A DNA stretch of 40,953 nucleotides from Burkholderiaceae bacterium (GTDB lineage: Bacteria; Pseudomonadota; Gammaproteobacteria; Burkholderiales; Burkholderiaceae_D), in NCBI GenBank assembly GCA_019751755.1, contig JAIENA010000061.1:1-40953 (forward strand), in the 5' to 3' direction. The notes beneath the pieces were generated by a model. That model made no database searches and was not told the origin of the DNA. It was given only the letters and a program-made list of their open reading frames with translations. Positions within the stretch are counted from its first letter, which is position 1. Each line of letters starts with the position of its first letter. Shown one piece after another: positions 16,663 to 26,166 of this stretch. The position numbers and the translations under genes are program-made.

Positions 16663-18182
16663 CCGCCACCACGCCGGTAGCAGCCGGCGCCACCACGCCG
16701 GCGCACACCAATCCCATGCCCCTGCTGGTGCTGACGTGCGCTGTCATGGCGGCGTTGATTGCGCTGTATTTCAACACCAGCGCCACCATCGTGGCGCTGT
16801 GGAACAGTTCGGAAACCTTTGCACACGGCTACGTCATCGCGCCCCTCAGCTTATGGCTGATCTGGCGCCGGCGCGCAAATTTCCAGGCGATCCCGGCCCA
16901 ACCCTGCCTGCCCGCGCTGGCGCTGCTGGCGCTGGCCGGCCTGGGCTGGCTGGCGGGTCGCATGGGCTCAGTGCAGGTGGTCATGCAATATGCGTTTGTC
17001 GCCATGCTGCCGCTGGCGGCCTGGGTCATGTTCGGCACGCGCCTGGCGCGCTCGCTGGCCTTCCCCCTGTTCTTCATCCTGTTCGCGGTGCCGTTTGGCG
17101 AAGTGTTTATCGGCCCGCTGATCGACTTCACGGCGGATTTCACCGTGTGGGCGCTGCAATTGACGGGCATGCCGGTGCTGCGCAACGGGACCCATTTTGA
17201 AATTCCCAGCGGCAACTGGTCGGTGGTGGAAGCCTGCAGCGGCGTGCGCTACCTGATTTCCTCCATCACGCTGGGCAGCCTGTACGCCTACCTGACCTAC
17301 CACACGGTATGGCGCCGTACCGCATTCATTGCCCTGTCCGTGATCGTGCCGATCATAGCCAACGGCTTGCGCGCCTACATGATCGTCATGATCGGCCACC
17401 ACAGCGGCATGACCCTGGCGGTCGGCGTCGACCACCTGATTTACGGCTGGCTGTTCTTCGGCCTGGTGATGCTACTGATGTTCTGGATTGGCGGCTATTG
17501 GCAGCAGGCCGCACCGGACCAGGAAAGCACGGGCCCGGTGCTGGCCGGAGCCCGCGCCAGTACGCCCTATCTGGCGGGTGTCGCCACGCTGACGGTGGCC
17601 CTGGCGGCCGTCTGGCCGGCCTGGGCCGCCTTTGCCGACCGTCCCAATCCGCAGCAGCCGCAACTGGCACTGCAATTGCCAGCGCCGGCGATCGCGTCAT
17701 TTACCGAATGGAAACCCGACTACATGCCAAGCGACGCGGCGCTCAGCCAGACTTACCAGGGCGACGCTCCGGTGATGCTGAACATCCTGTATTACCGCAA
17801 CCAGCACAATGGAAAAGCCCTGATCAGCTCCAGCAACCGGCTGGCCCACGAAAAGAACCCCTTCCACATCACCACCACCACGGCGCATGTGCTGGACGGC
17901 GCGTTCAAGGTGCGCGAAGCACGCCTGTCCGGTCCGGGCGGCGACGTGCTGGTGTGGCATTGGCTGCGCGTGGGACAGCACGCCACCGCCAACGATTACG
18001 CCGGTAAAGCCTGGCAAGCCTGGCAAAAATTCAGCGGCCAGGGCGACGATGGCGCCACCGTCATGCTGGCCACGCCGGTGCAGGGCCCGGACGCCGGCCA
18101 GGCGCGTGCGACGCTGCGCGCGTTCCTGGCCAGCCACCGGGCGGCGATCGACACGGCGCTCGATGCGGCACAGCGCAAATGA
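16653..18182 (+). CDS. xrtA: Exosortase A with fused EpsI domain
   Basis: 509 aa. A multi-helix inner-membrane transpeptidase-like enzyme that cleaves the PEP-CTERM tail of exported proteins. The catalytic triad is visible: C195 in VVEACSGVRYL, R240 in IANGLRAYMI and H261 in GVDHLIYGW. About eight hydrophobic helices fill residues 22-285. The C-terminal 210 residues form the periplasmic EpsI-type domain, fused here as is usual for exosortase A. The ATG at 16653 overlaps the preceding glycosyltransferase; the stop overlaps the next gene (ATGA). Confidence 0.95.
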   Translation: MQLTATTPVAAGATTPAHTNPMPLLVLTCAVMAALIALYFNTSATIVALWNSSETFAHGYVIAPLSLWLIWRRRANFQAIPAQPCLPALALLALAGLGWLAGRMGSVQVVMQYAFVAMLPLAAWVMFGTRLARSLAFPLFFILFAVPFGEVFIGPLIDFTADFTVWALQLTGMPVLRNGTHFEIPSGNWSVVEACSGVRYLISSITLGSLYAYLTYHTVWRRTAFIALSVIVPIIANGLRAYMIVMIGHHSGMTLAVGVDHLIYGWLFFGLVMLLMFWIGGYWQQAAPDQESTGPVLAGARASTPYLAGVATLTVALAAVWPAWAAFADRPNPQQPQLALQLPAPAIASFTEWKPDYMPSDAALSQTYQGDAPVMLNILYYRNQHNGKALISSSNRLAHEKNPFHITTTTAHVLDGAFKVREARLSGPGGDVLVWHWLRVGQHATANDYAGKAWQAWQKFSGQGDDGATVMLATPVQGPDAGQARATLRAFLASHRAAIDTALDAAQRK

Positions 18183-19363
18183 GGGACGCCATGCCACCCT
18201 TCCGCGACGATACGCGCCCCCTGATCGTCCACCTGATTTATGCACTCGACGTGGGCGGCCTGGAAAAGCTGCTGGTCGACTGCATCAATCGCATGCCGCC
18301 GCAGCGCTACCGGCATGCGCTGGTGTGCCTGACAACCTATGGTGAATTCGCCCAGCGCATCACCCAGCCGGGCGTGCAAATCTTTGCCCTCAATAAACCG
18401 CCCGGCAAGGCGCTGCATCTCCACTGGGAATTGTGGCAACTGATGCGCCGCCTGCGGCCCATGGTGCTGCACACCTATAACTTCGCCACGCTGGAATATG
18501 CGCCGGCCGCGGCGCTGGCCGGCGTACCGGTGCGCATCCATGCCGAACATGGACGCGATGCGCGCGACCCCCAGGGACTCAATGCCAAACACAACCTGTT
18601 GCGCCGCCTGGTGGCACCATTCATCGACCGCTACATCACGGTGTCGGCCGATCTGGAACGCTGGCTGGACCAGGTGGTGCGGATTCCCGCCGCCAAGGCG
18701 TGCCTGATCAATAATGGCGTCGATACCGAGGTGTACCGTCCCGGCCCGCAGCCGGCCGATACCTCGCCATGGGGCCCGGACCATTTCGTGATCGGTACCG
18801 TGGCGCGCATCCAGGATGTCAAAAACCACAAGGGCCTGGTGGAAGGCTTCATTGCGCTGCGCGCGCTGCTGCCGGACCAGCAGCACCGCTTGCGCCTGTC
18901 GATCGTGGGCGACGGCCCGCTGCTGCCGGCGCTACGCGACCAGGTCGAGGCCGCTGGCCTGCGGGATGTGGTGTGGCTGCCGGGTTCGCGCAGCGACATT
19001 CCCGCCCTGCTGCAAGGCTTTTCCCTGTTTGTCCTGCCGTCGATTGCCGAAGGCACCCCGGTGTCGCTGCTGGAAGCGATGGCGTGCGGCCTGCCTGCCG
19101 TGGTGTCGGACGTGGGCGGCATGCCGGAAGTGGTGACGGAAAATGTCCATGGCGCGCTGGTGCCGGTTGGTGATGTCGGCGCGCTGGCCGCGGCGCTGGC
19201 ACGCTACGCTGTCGACGCGCCGCTGTGCCGCGTCCATGGCGCCGCCGGCCGCCAGCGCGTGATCGAGCGCTACAGCATGGCGGCCATGCTCGAGGCCTAT
19301 CTCGCACTGTACGACGGATTATGCGCCCGCAAGACCGGCCGCAACACGATACACGCTGCATAA
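18179..19363 (+). CDS. PEP-CTERM/XrtA-system glycosyltransferase (TIGR03088-type)
   Basis: 394 aa, GT4-like. It opens with LIVHLIYALDVGGLEKLLVD, carries RIHAEHGRD and INNGVDTEVYRP in the middle, and has the donor-binding segment VLPSIAEGTPVSLLEAMACG near the C-terminus. It acts in the cytoplasm on the lipid-linked EPS intermediate; the sugar is unknown. Start in ATGA overlap with xrtA; an ATG 12 nt further on is the alternative. Confidence 0.88.
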   Translation: MRDAMPPFRDDTRPLIVHLIYALDVGGLEKLLVDCINRMPPQRYRHALVCLTTYGEFAQRITQPGVQIFALNKPPGKALHLHWELWQLMRRLRPMVLHTYNFATLEYAPAAALAGVPVRIHAEHGRDARDPQGLNAKHNLLRRLVAPFIDRYITVSADLERWLDQVVRIPAAKACLINNGVDTEVYRPGPQPADTSPWGPDHFVIGTVARIQDVKNHKGLVEGFIALRALLPDQQHRLRLSIVGDGPLLPALRDQVEAAGLRDVVWLPGSRSDIPALLQGFSLFVLPSIAEGTPVSLLEAMACGLPAVVSDVGGMPEVVTENVHGALVPVGDVGALAAALARYAVDAPLCRVHGAAGRQRVIERYSMAAMLEAYLALYDGLCARKTGRNTIHAA

Positions 19364-19402
19364 CACCGGGCGGTGCGGCCGCCCATCATCAGGAATGACA
19401 TC

Positions 19403-21298
19403 ATGTGTGGAATAGTTGGAATCTTTGATACGCAGGGCCAGCGCGACATCGACCGCGCGGCGCTGCACCGCATGAACGAGAGCCAGCATCATCGCGGCCC
19501 CGACGAGGGCGAGCTGTACCTGGAAAAGGCGCTCGGCATGGGGCACCGCCGCCTGTCCGTGATCGACCTGGCCACCGGCCAGCAACCGCTGTTCAACGCC
19601 GACCGCAGCGTGGTGATCGTCTACAACGGCGAAACCTATAATTACCGCGAACTGATGGCCGAGCTGAAAGGCATGGGCTACCAATTCCAGACCAAGTCCG
19701 ATACCGAAGTGGTATTGCACGCGTGGGAAGCGTGGGGCCCTGATTGCGTACACCGCTTGCGCGGCATGTTCGCGTTTGCGATCTGGGACCGCAACCAGCA
19801 GACCCTGTTCCTGGCGCGCGACCACATCGGCGTCAAGCCGATGTTTTATTCGCTGCTGCCGACCGGCTATTTCGTGTTCGGGTCCGAACTGAAATCGATC
19901 ATGACGCACCCGGAACTGTCGCGCGAACTCAATCCCCAGGCGATCGAGGATTACTTCGCCTACGGCTATATCCCGGAACCCAAAACCATTTTCAATGGCG
20001 CCTTCAAGTTGCAGCCGGGCCATCGCATTGTGCTGAAGGTGGGCGATACGCAAGTGACGCAGGAACGCTGGTGGGACTTGCCGTTCAAGCCGGTGCAGGC
20101 CGGCAGCGAGGCCGATATCGGACGCGAACTGCTCGAACGCGTGCAAGAATCCGTGCGCAGCCAGATGGTGGCCGAAGTGCCGCTGGGCGCGTTCCTGTCA
20201 GGCGGCGTCGATTCGTCAGCCGTGGTGGCCATGATGGCGCAAAAAGATGCGCCGTCGGTCAACACCTGCTCGATCGGCTTCGACAACCCGCAGTTCGATG
20301 AAACCGCGTATGCCAACCAGGTGGCGCAGCAATACGGCACCCGCCACCACGCGCAGATCGTCAGCGAATCCGACTACAGCCTGGTCGATGAGCTGGTGCA
20401 CCTGTACGACGAACCGTATGCCGACAGTTCCGCCATCCCGACCTACCGCGTGTGCCAGCTGGCACGCCAGCGCGTGACGGTGTCGCTGTCGGGCGATGGC
20501 GGCGACGAAAGCTTCGCCGGCTACCGCCGCTATCGCATGGCGATGGCCGAGCACAGTGTGCGCGACCGTATTCCCGCCAGCCTGCGCAAGCCGGTGTTCG
20601 GCACGCTCGGCAAGCTGTACCCGAAGGCCGACTGGGCGCCGCGCGTGTTCCGCGCGAAAACCACGTTTGAAGCGATCGCGCGCGACCTGGTGGAAGGCTA
20701 TTTCCACGGCGTGTCGATCATGCCGGACCGCATGCGCGCGCAACTGTTTTCCGATGGCTTCAAGGCCAGGCTGCAGGGCTACAGCGCCAGCAGCGTGATG
20801 CTGGAACACGCAAAGCACGCCCCGACCGACGATCCGCTGTCGATCCTGCAATACGTGGACTTCAAGACTTACCTGCCGGGCGACATCCTGACCAAGGTCG
20901 ACCGCGCCAGCATGGCGCACTCGCTGGAAGTGCGGGTGCCGCTGCTGGACCACACGTTCGTGGAATGGGTGTCCGGCCTGCCGTCGTCGATCAAGCTGAA
21001 AGGCGGCGAAGGCAAATACATCTTCAAGAAAAGCCTGGAAGGGCATTTGTCCCACGACATCCTGTACCGCAAGAAGATGGGCTTTTCCATCCCGCTGGCG
21101 GCCTGGCTGCGCGGCCCGCTGCAGCAACGCATGCGCGATGCGCTGCTGGGCCCCCTGCTCGCCGATACCGGCATTTTCAACCAGGGTTTCCTGCAAGAGC
21201 TGGTGGAGCACCACCTGTCCGGCCGGCGCGACAATGCCGCCTTCATCTGGACCCTGCTGATGTTCGAAGCCTTCCTCCGTAAAGAAATGGCAGCATAA
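19403..21298 (+). CDS. XrtA-system amidotransferase, asparagine-synthase-like
   Basis: 631 aa. Class II glutamine amidotransferase with the N-terminal nucleophile Cys2 (MCGIVGIF), RGPDEG (31-36) and YNGETYNYRE (74-83), followed by the ATP-pyrophosphatase synthetase domain with SGGVDSS (266-272). In exosortase loci this family (TIGR03108-type) is thought to amidate a sugar carboxylate or similar group rather than aspartate; the true substrate is not proven. ATG 19403 has AGGA upstream and restores Cys2, which fixes the start. It lies 39 nt after the previous gene. Confidence 0.9.
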   Translation: MCGIVGIFDTQGQRDIDRAALHRMNESQHHRGPDEGELYLEKALGMGHRRLSVIDLATGQQPLFNADRSVVIVYNGETYNYRELMAELKGMGYQFQTKSDTEVVLHAWEAWGPDCVHRLRGMFAFAIWDRNQQTLFLARDHIGVKPMFYSLLPTGYFVFGSELKSIMTHPELSRELNPQAIEDYFAYGYIPEPKTIFNGAFKLQPGHRIVLKVGDTQVTQERWWDLPFKPVQAGSEADIGRELLERVQESVRSQMVAEVPLGAFLSGGVDSSAVVAMMAQKDAPSVNTCSIGFDNPQFDETAYANQVAQQYGTRHHAQIVSESDYSLVDELVHLYDEPYADSSAIPTYRVCQLARQRVTVSLSGDGGDESFAGYRRYRMAMAEHSVRDRIPASLRKPVFGTLGKLYPKADWAPRVFRAKTTFEAIARDLVEGYFHGVSIMPDRMRAQLFSDGFKARLQGYSASSVMLEHAKHAPTDDPLSILQYVDFKTYLPGDILTKVDRASMAHSLEVRVPLLDHTFVEWVSGLPSSIKLKGGEGKYIFKKSLEGHLSHDILYRKKMGFSIPLAAWLRGPLQQRMRDALLGPLLADTGIFNQGFLQELVEHHLSGRRDNAAFIWTLLMFEAFLRKEMAA

Positions 21299-21302
21299 AT
21301 CC

Positions 21303-22541
21303 ATGAAAGTCCAAGAAAAAAACGGCCTGCGCATTTTGCACGTGCTCGACCATTCGATCCCGGTGCAGACCGGCTACACCTTCCGCACCCGCTCGATCCT
21401 GCGCCAGCAGCGCGCACTGGGCTGGGAAACCTGCCATATCACCAGCTCCAAGCATGAAGGCGCGCAGCAGCCGCTGGAACAGGTCGACGGCCTGGCGTTT
21501 TACCGCACCGAGGCCGCCGATGGCCTGATGGCGCGCCTGCCGATACTGAGCCAGCTGGCCATCATCGACACGCTGGCCGCGCGCCTGCTGCAGGTGGCAA
21601 AGGAAGTCAAACCCGATATCCTGCATGCCCATTCGCCCGCGCTGAACGGCGTGGCCGCGCTGCGCGTGGGTAAAAAACTGGGCATCCCGGTGGTGTATGA
21701 AATCCGCGCCTTCTGGGAAGACGCGGCGGTCGACCATGGCACCGCCAAGGAATGGGGCATGCGCTACCGCCTGACACGCGCGATGGAAACCTATGTGCTG
21801 CGGCGCGCCGATGCCGCCACCACCATTTGCGAAGGCTTGCGCAGTGAAATCATCGCCACCCGCGGCATCCCGGCCAGCAAGCTGACCGTGATCCCGAACG
21901 CGGTCAACATTGACGACTTCAGCGTCGGCGGCGAAAAAGACCACGCGCTGGCCGCCAAACTGGGACTGGAGGGCAAGACCGTATTGGGCTTCATCGGCTC
22001 GTTCTACGCCTATGAAGGCTTGAACGTGCTGCTGCAGGCGCTGCCCGCCATGCTCAAGAGCGACCCGGCGATCCGCGTGCTGCTGGTCGGCGGCGGTCCG
22101 CAGGACGCCGCGCTGAAAGCGCAGGCCCGGGAACTGGGCGTGCAAGACCAGGTGATCTTCACGGGCCGGGTGCCGCACAATGAAGTGCAGCGCTATTACG
22201 ACCTGGTCGACGTGCTGGTCTACCCGCGCCTGAAAATGCGCCTGACCGACCTCGTCACCCCGTTGAAACCGCTGGAAGCAATGGCGCAGGGCCGCGTGCT
22301 GGTGGCGTCGGACGTCGGCGGCCACAAGGAATTGATCGAGCACGGCAAGACCGGCATGCTGTTTGCCGCCGGCGACCCGAACGCGCTGGCCGACCAGGTG
22401 CTGGCGCTGCTGGCGGCGCAGCAGCGCTGGCCGGAAATGCGCGCCCAGGGCCGCCATTTCGTGGAAGCCGAGCGCAGCTGGGCCGCCAGTGTGGCGCGCT
22501 ACCGTCCGGTGTACGCGGCATTGAGCAAGGGCAAGGCTTGA
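21303..22541 (+). CDS. PEP-CTERM/XrtA-system glycosyltransferase (TIGR04063-type)
   Basis: 412 aa, GT4-like. It starts with LRILHVLDHSIPVQTGYTFR, the signature of this exosortase-linked family. Mid-protein it has YEIRAFWEDAAVDHG and VIPNAVNIDDF, and the C-terminal domain has VLVYPRLKMRLTDLVTPLKP with LEAMAQG. Cytoplasmic, extending the EPS repeat unit. Four nucleotides separate it from the amidotransferase stop. Confidence 0.88.
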   Translation: MKVQEKNGLRILHVLDHSIPVQTGYTFRTRSILRQQRALGWETCHITSSKHEGAQQPLEQVDGLAFYRTEAADGLMARLPILSQLAIIDTLAARLLQVAKEVKPDILHAHSPALNGVAALRVGKKLGIPVVYEIRAFWEDAAVDHGTAKEWGMRYRLTRAMETYVLRRADAATTICEGLRSEIIATRGIPASKLTVIPNAVNIDDFSVGGEKDHALAAKLGLEGKTVLGFIGSFYAYEGLNVLLQALPAMLKSDPAIRVLLVGGGPQDAALKAQARELGVQDQVIFTGRVPHNEVQRYYDLVDVLVYPRLKMRLTDLVTPLKPLEAMAQGRVLVASDVGGHKELIEHGKTGMLFAAGDPNALADQVLALLAAQQRWPEMRAQGRHFVEAERSWAASVARYRPVYAALSKGKA

Positions 22542-22547
22542 CCGATC

Positions 22548-23726
22548 ATGAAGCTTTTGACGTTCAGCACCCTGTTTCCCAACCAGCAACAGCCCGGTCA
22601 CGGGATTTTCGTCGAGACCCGGCTGGCGCACCTGGTGGCCAGCGGCGAGGTGCAGTCGCGGGTGGTGGCGCCGGTGCCGTGGTTTCCGTCGGCCCACCCG
22701 CGCTTCGGCCAGTATGCCAAATATGCCGGCGTGCCCCGGCATGAAACCCGCAACGGCCTGCAGATCAGCCATCCGCGCTACCTGACCCTCCCCAAGGTCG
22801 GCATGAACGTCGCGCCGTGGCTGCTGGCGCGCGGCGCAAAACAGGAAGTGGGCCGGCTGCTCGACGAAGGCTACGACTTCGATGCGATCGACGCCCATTA
22901 TTTTTATCCGGATGGCGTGGCGGCCGCCATGCTGGGCAAATATTTCAACAAGCCGGTGGTGATCACCGCGCGCGGCTCGGACGTCAACCTGTTCCAGCAC
23001 TTCCCTGTACCGCGCCGCCTGATCGTGTGGGCCGCGCAGCAGGCCAAGGGCATCATTACTGTCAGCCAGGCGCTGAAACAACAACTGGTGCAGCTGGGCG
23101 TGCCGGCGGCGGCCGTAACGCCGCTGCGCAATGGTGTCGACTTGCAGCGCTTCGCGCCGCTGGACCGCGACGCGGCGCGCGCCCAACTGGCGGTCGACCG
23201 GTATACCATCGTCTCGGTGGGCAACCTGATCGAATTGAAAGGCCACCACTTGATCATCCGGGCGCTGCAGCGCATGCCCGATGTGTTACTGTTGATTGCT
23301 GGAAATGGCCCGGACCGGGCCAAACTGGAAGCGCTGGCGCGCGAACTGGGGGTGGCCGACCGGGTACGCTTCCTCGGTTCCGTGCCGAACACGGAACTGA
23401 AACAGGTCTTCAACGCGGCCGACCTGATGGTGCTGGCGTCCAGCCGGGAAGGCTGGGCCAATGTCTTGCTGGAGTCGATGGCCTGCGGCACGCCGGTGGT
23501 CGCCAGCAATGTCGGCGGTTCGCCGGAAGTGGTGGCGGCGCCGGAAGCCGGCCTGTTGATGTCCGAATACAGCAGCGACGGCGTGGCCGACGCTATTTTA
23601 AAGCTGCGCGCGCGCCATCCGGACCGCGCGGCGGCGCGCCGTTATGCCGAGCAATTCAGCTGGGACTTTACCACCCGGGGCCAGATTGAGCTTTTTAAAA
23701 AAATCATCGTGGAACACGTACAGTGA
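22548..23726 (+). CDS. Glycosyltransferase family 4 protein
   Basis: 392 aa. The N-terminal acceptor domain begins LLTFSTLFPNQQQPGHGIFV; AHYFYPDGVAAA and ITARGSDVNLF follow; the C-terminal nucleotide-sugar domain has VSVGNLIELKGHHL, LASSREGWANVLLESMACG and the EX7E-type acidic pair. It acts on the lipid-linked EPS precursor in the cytoplasm. The linkage formed is unknown. Six nucleotides after the previous gene. Confidence 0.88.
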   Translation: MKLLTFSTLFPNQQQPGHGIFVETRLAHLVASGEVQSRVVAPVPWFPSAHPRFGQYAKYAGVPRHETRNGLQISHPRYLTLPKVGMNVAPWLLARGAKQEVGRLLDEGYDFDAIDAHYFYPDGVAAAMLGKYFNKPVVITARGSDVNLFQHFPVPRRLIVWAAQQAKGIITVSQALKQQLVQLGVPAAAVTPLRNGVDLQRFAPLDRDAARAQLAVDRYTIVSVGNLIELKGHHLIIRALQRMPDVLLLIAGNGPDRAKLEALARELGVADRVRFLGSVPNTELKQVFNAADLMVLASSREGWANVLLESMACGTPVVASNVGGSPEVVAAPEAGLLMSEYSSDGVADAILKLRARHPDRAAARRYAEQFSWDFTTRGQIELFKKIIVEHVQ

Positions 23727-23760
23727 CAGCCGCGCGTCCGGCGCCGTGGAGCAGCGCGGC

Positions 23761-24744
23761 ATGAGCACTTACCAGCGATCCGCAGCGCCGTTGCCGGCGC
23801 TGATGCGCGCCATCGGCAACAGCTATTCACTGTGGCAGGCCGGCCAGGGACGGCTGTGCATCGTCAATTACCACCGCATCCTGGAAAAACACGATCCGCT
23901 GGTGGGTAATGAACCGGATGTCGCGGTATTCCGCGAACACATGAAAATGCTGGCGGACTGCTTCAACGTGCTGCCGCTGCACCAGGCCATGCAGGCGCTG
24001 CAGCAGCGCCGCATGCCGCCGCGCGCGGTCTGCATCACGTTTGACGATGGCTACCGCTCGACCTACGAACTGGCGCTGCCGGTGCTGCAGGAATTCAACT
24101 TGCCAGCCACCGTGTTTGTCACCAGCGGCTATGTGGATAACCACGAAAGCATGTGGAATGACCGCATCGTGGAAGCTGTGCGCTCGGTGTCGGGCGACAC
24201 GCTCGACATGCGCGACGCCGGCGCCGGCCGGTATCGGCTGGGCAGCGTGGCGGAGCGCTGCGGCGCCGTGCATGAATTGACGCAACAAGCCAAGTACCTG
24301 CCGCCGCCGGAGCGCATGGCGCTGATCGAGCGCCTGGAAAGCGCCACCGGCGCCAGCACCCAGCCATTGATGCTGAGCTCGGACATGGTGCGCGCGCTGC
24401 ACCATGCCGGCATTGAAATCGGCGCCCACACGGTCTCGCATCCGATCCTGACCAGCCTGTCGGACCAGGAGGCGCTGCGGGAAATGGTGGAAAGCAAGAC
24501 GGCGCTGGAAGCCATCACGGGCGCGCCCGTGCGCTATTTTGCCTACCCCAACGGCAAGGCCGGACTGGACTTCGACCAGCGCCACGTGATGATGGCCCGC
24601 CAGGCCGGCTTTGACGCCGCCTTCACCACGGCGCCCGGCCCGGTCACCGTGTCGCAGGACCTGTACATGGTGCCCCGTTCGCGGCCATGGGACGCCACCA
24701 CGTTCTTTTACATGCTGCGCTTGCTGCGCTGGCTGGCGGGATAA
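23761..24744 (+). CDS. Second polysaccharide deacetylase family protein
   Basis: 327 aa from ATG 23761 (GGAG about 10 nt upstream). NodB-type domain: CIVNYHRI (33-40), CITFDDGYRS (91-100) with the catalytic and metal aspartates, and a late EIGAHTVSHP supplying two histidines; FAYPNGK follows. It differs from the deacetylase at 13507-14388 in motif form (FDDGY rather than DVEDYF), so the two probably act on different positions or stages. No signal peptide is seen. The cluster thus encodes two separate deacetylation steps. Confidence 0.85.
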   Translation: MSTYQRSAAPLPALMRAIGNSYSLWQAGQGRLCIVNYHRILEKHDPLVGNEPDVAVFREHMKMLADCFNVLPLHQAMQALQQRRMPPRAVCITFDDGYRSTYELALPVLQEFNLPATVFVTSGYVDNHESMWNDRIVEAVRSVSGDTLDMRDAGAGRYRLGSVAERCGAVHELTQQAKYLPPPERMALIERLESATGASTQPLMLSSDMVRALHHAGIEIGAHTVSHPILTSLSDQEALREMVESKTALEAITGAPVRYFAYPNGKAGLDFDQRHVMMARQAGFDAAFTTAPGPVTVSQDLYMVPRSRPWDATTFFYMLRLLRWLAG

Positions 24745-24795
24745 CCATGGCCCGGCTCCGGCACATCGCATCAGGGTATCGCGGGGAGCGGCAGC

Positions 24796-25992
24796 ATGGT
24801 TGCCGCTGACCTGGCGCGCCGGCCTGCACGCTGGCTGGCGCCGCTCGCGCCGGTGCTGGAATGGCGCGCTTTCGTGCCGCACCGGGGCGCCTGCATGCCA
24901 TGCGTGCTCGACCTGCGCCAGCGCCGCCTCGTCACCAGCGGCCGCATGGCGATCGGCCTGGCGCTGCAGGCCATGGGCGTGCAGCCCGGCGGCCGCGTGC
25001 TGATCCCCGCCTACCACAGCGCGTCGATGGTGCCGCCGGCGCTGCACCTCGGGGCCCGAGCGGAGTTTTACCGCGTCGGCGCCGATGCCGCGGTGGACCT
25101 CGACGACCTGGCCGCCCGCCTGCCGGGCGCCAGCGCCGTGATGGTGACGCATTACTTTGGTTTCCCCCAGTCGATGGCGCCGATCCGGACGCTGTGCGAC
25201 CTGCATGGCGTGCCGCTGCTGGAAGACTGCGCACACAGCCTGTTTGGATCGCACGGCGGCCGCCCGCTGGGCGCCTGGGGCGACTATGCGGCCGCCAGCA
25301 CCATGAAATTCTTGCCCTCGTTCGATGGCGGCTGCATCGCCTCCGCCCACCATCGGCTGGACTCGGTGCGGTTGCGCTCGGCAGGCCTGCTGTTTGAAGC
25401 CAAGGCCGCTTACCGCGCGCTCGAACGTAGTGTCGAGCATGGCCGGCTGCGCGTTGCCGCCTTGCTGCTGGCCTTGCCGCAGCGGGCGCTGCAGGCGCTG
25501 TGGCGCTGGCGCAAACGCGGCCTGCCGCCGGCTCAGCAGCAAGTCGCGCCGGCTGCGTCGGACAACGGTTTCGACTATGATCCACAATGGCTGGACAAGC
25601 GCAGCGCCTGGTTTTCGCGGGCGCTACTGGCGCTCTCCTCGCGCCAGGACCTGTGCCGCCGCCGCCGCCGCAATTACCTGGCGCTGGAACAGGCCGTACA
25701 CGGCCTGCCCGGCTGCCGGCCGCTGCATGCGGCGCTGCCGGAACACGCCGTGCCGTGGGTGTTCCCGCTACTGGTGGATGATCCTGAACCCGTGTTTGAA
25801 CGCTTGCAGGCCGCCGGTGTGCCGCTGGTGCGCTTCGGCCAGCCGATGGGCGCGGCGGCCGATGCCTGCGCCAACGCCCGTGACCTGGCGCAGCGGGTCC
25901 TGGGCTTGCCGTGCCACCAGGCGCTGTCCGCGCGGGAACTTGACGCCATCGTCAGCGCGTTGCGCAATATACTCGCGGGAACGCCGCCATGA
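24796..25992 (+). CDS. DegT/DnrJ/EryC1-family aminotransferase
   Basis: 398 aa. PLP-dependent fold type I sugar aminotransferase family: RVLIPAYHSASMVPP, VMVTHYFGFPQ, LLEDCAHSLFGSHGG (141-155; D144 contacts the PLP ring nitrogen) and AASTMKFLPSFDGG, with K171 as the Schiff-base lysine. It would convert a keto-sugar nucleotide to an amino sugar; the substrate is unknown. The N-terminal 45 residues are atypical. GGGGAG precedes the ATG. Its TGA overlaps an ATG (25989-25992) that opens a short, apparently broken reading frame discussed under the next gene. Confidence 0.8.
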   Translation: MVAADLARRPARWLAPLAPVLEWRAFVPHRGACMPCVLDLRQRRLVTSGRMAIGLALQAMGVQPGGRVLIPAYHSASMVPPALHLGARAEFYRVGADAAVDLDDLAARLPGASAVMVTHYFGFPQSMAPIRTLCDLHGVPLLEDCAHSLFGSHGGRPLGAWGDYAAASTMKFLPSFDGGCIASAHHRLDSVRLRSAGLLFEAKAAYRALERSVEHGRLRVAALLLALPQRALQALWRWRKRGLPPAQQQVAPAASDNGFDYDPQWLDKRSAWFSRALLALSSRQDLCRRRRRNYLALEQAVHGLPGCRPLHAALPEHAVPWVFPLLVDDPEPVFERLQAAGVPLVRFGQPMGAAADACANARDLAQRVLGLPCHQALSARELDAIVSALRNILAGTPP

Positions 25993-26166
25993 TCGATATC
26001 GGCCTCCCAGAACTTTTAAGGGAAACAATACGTGTTACCCTTATGCAACCAAAATACTACGAAACGAAAGCCGCAGATGCATACCCGGAGCACGCCATGT
26101 CCCCCCACCGAAACCATCGACCAGTCGGCGCCACCTGCGCCGCACAGCGAAACGCAGGAACCTGCC

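Noticed and set aside
21243..23249. 668-codon open frame on the minus strand
   Set aside because: It is fully antisense to two well-supported glycosyltransferase genes, its protein is His/Gln/Arg-rich as expected for the reverse of GC-rich coding DNA, and it has no recognisable domain. Similar long antisense frames at 23827-25587, 9743-11086 and 12233-13432 were dropped for the same reason.
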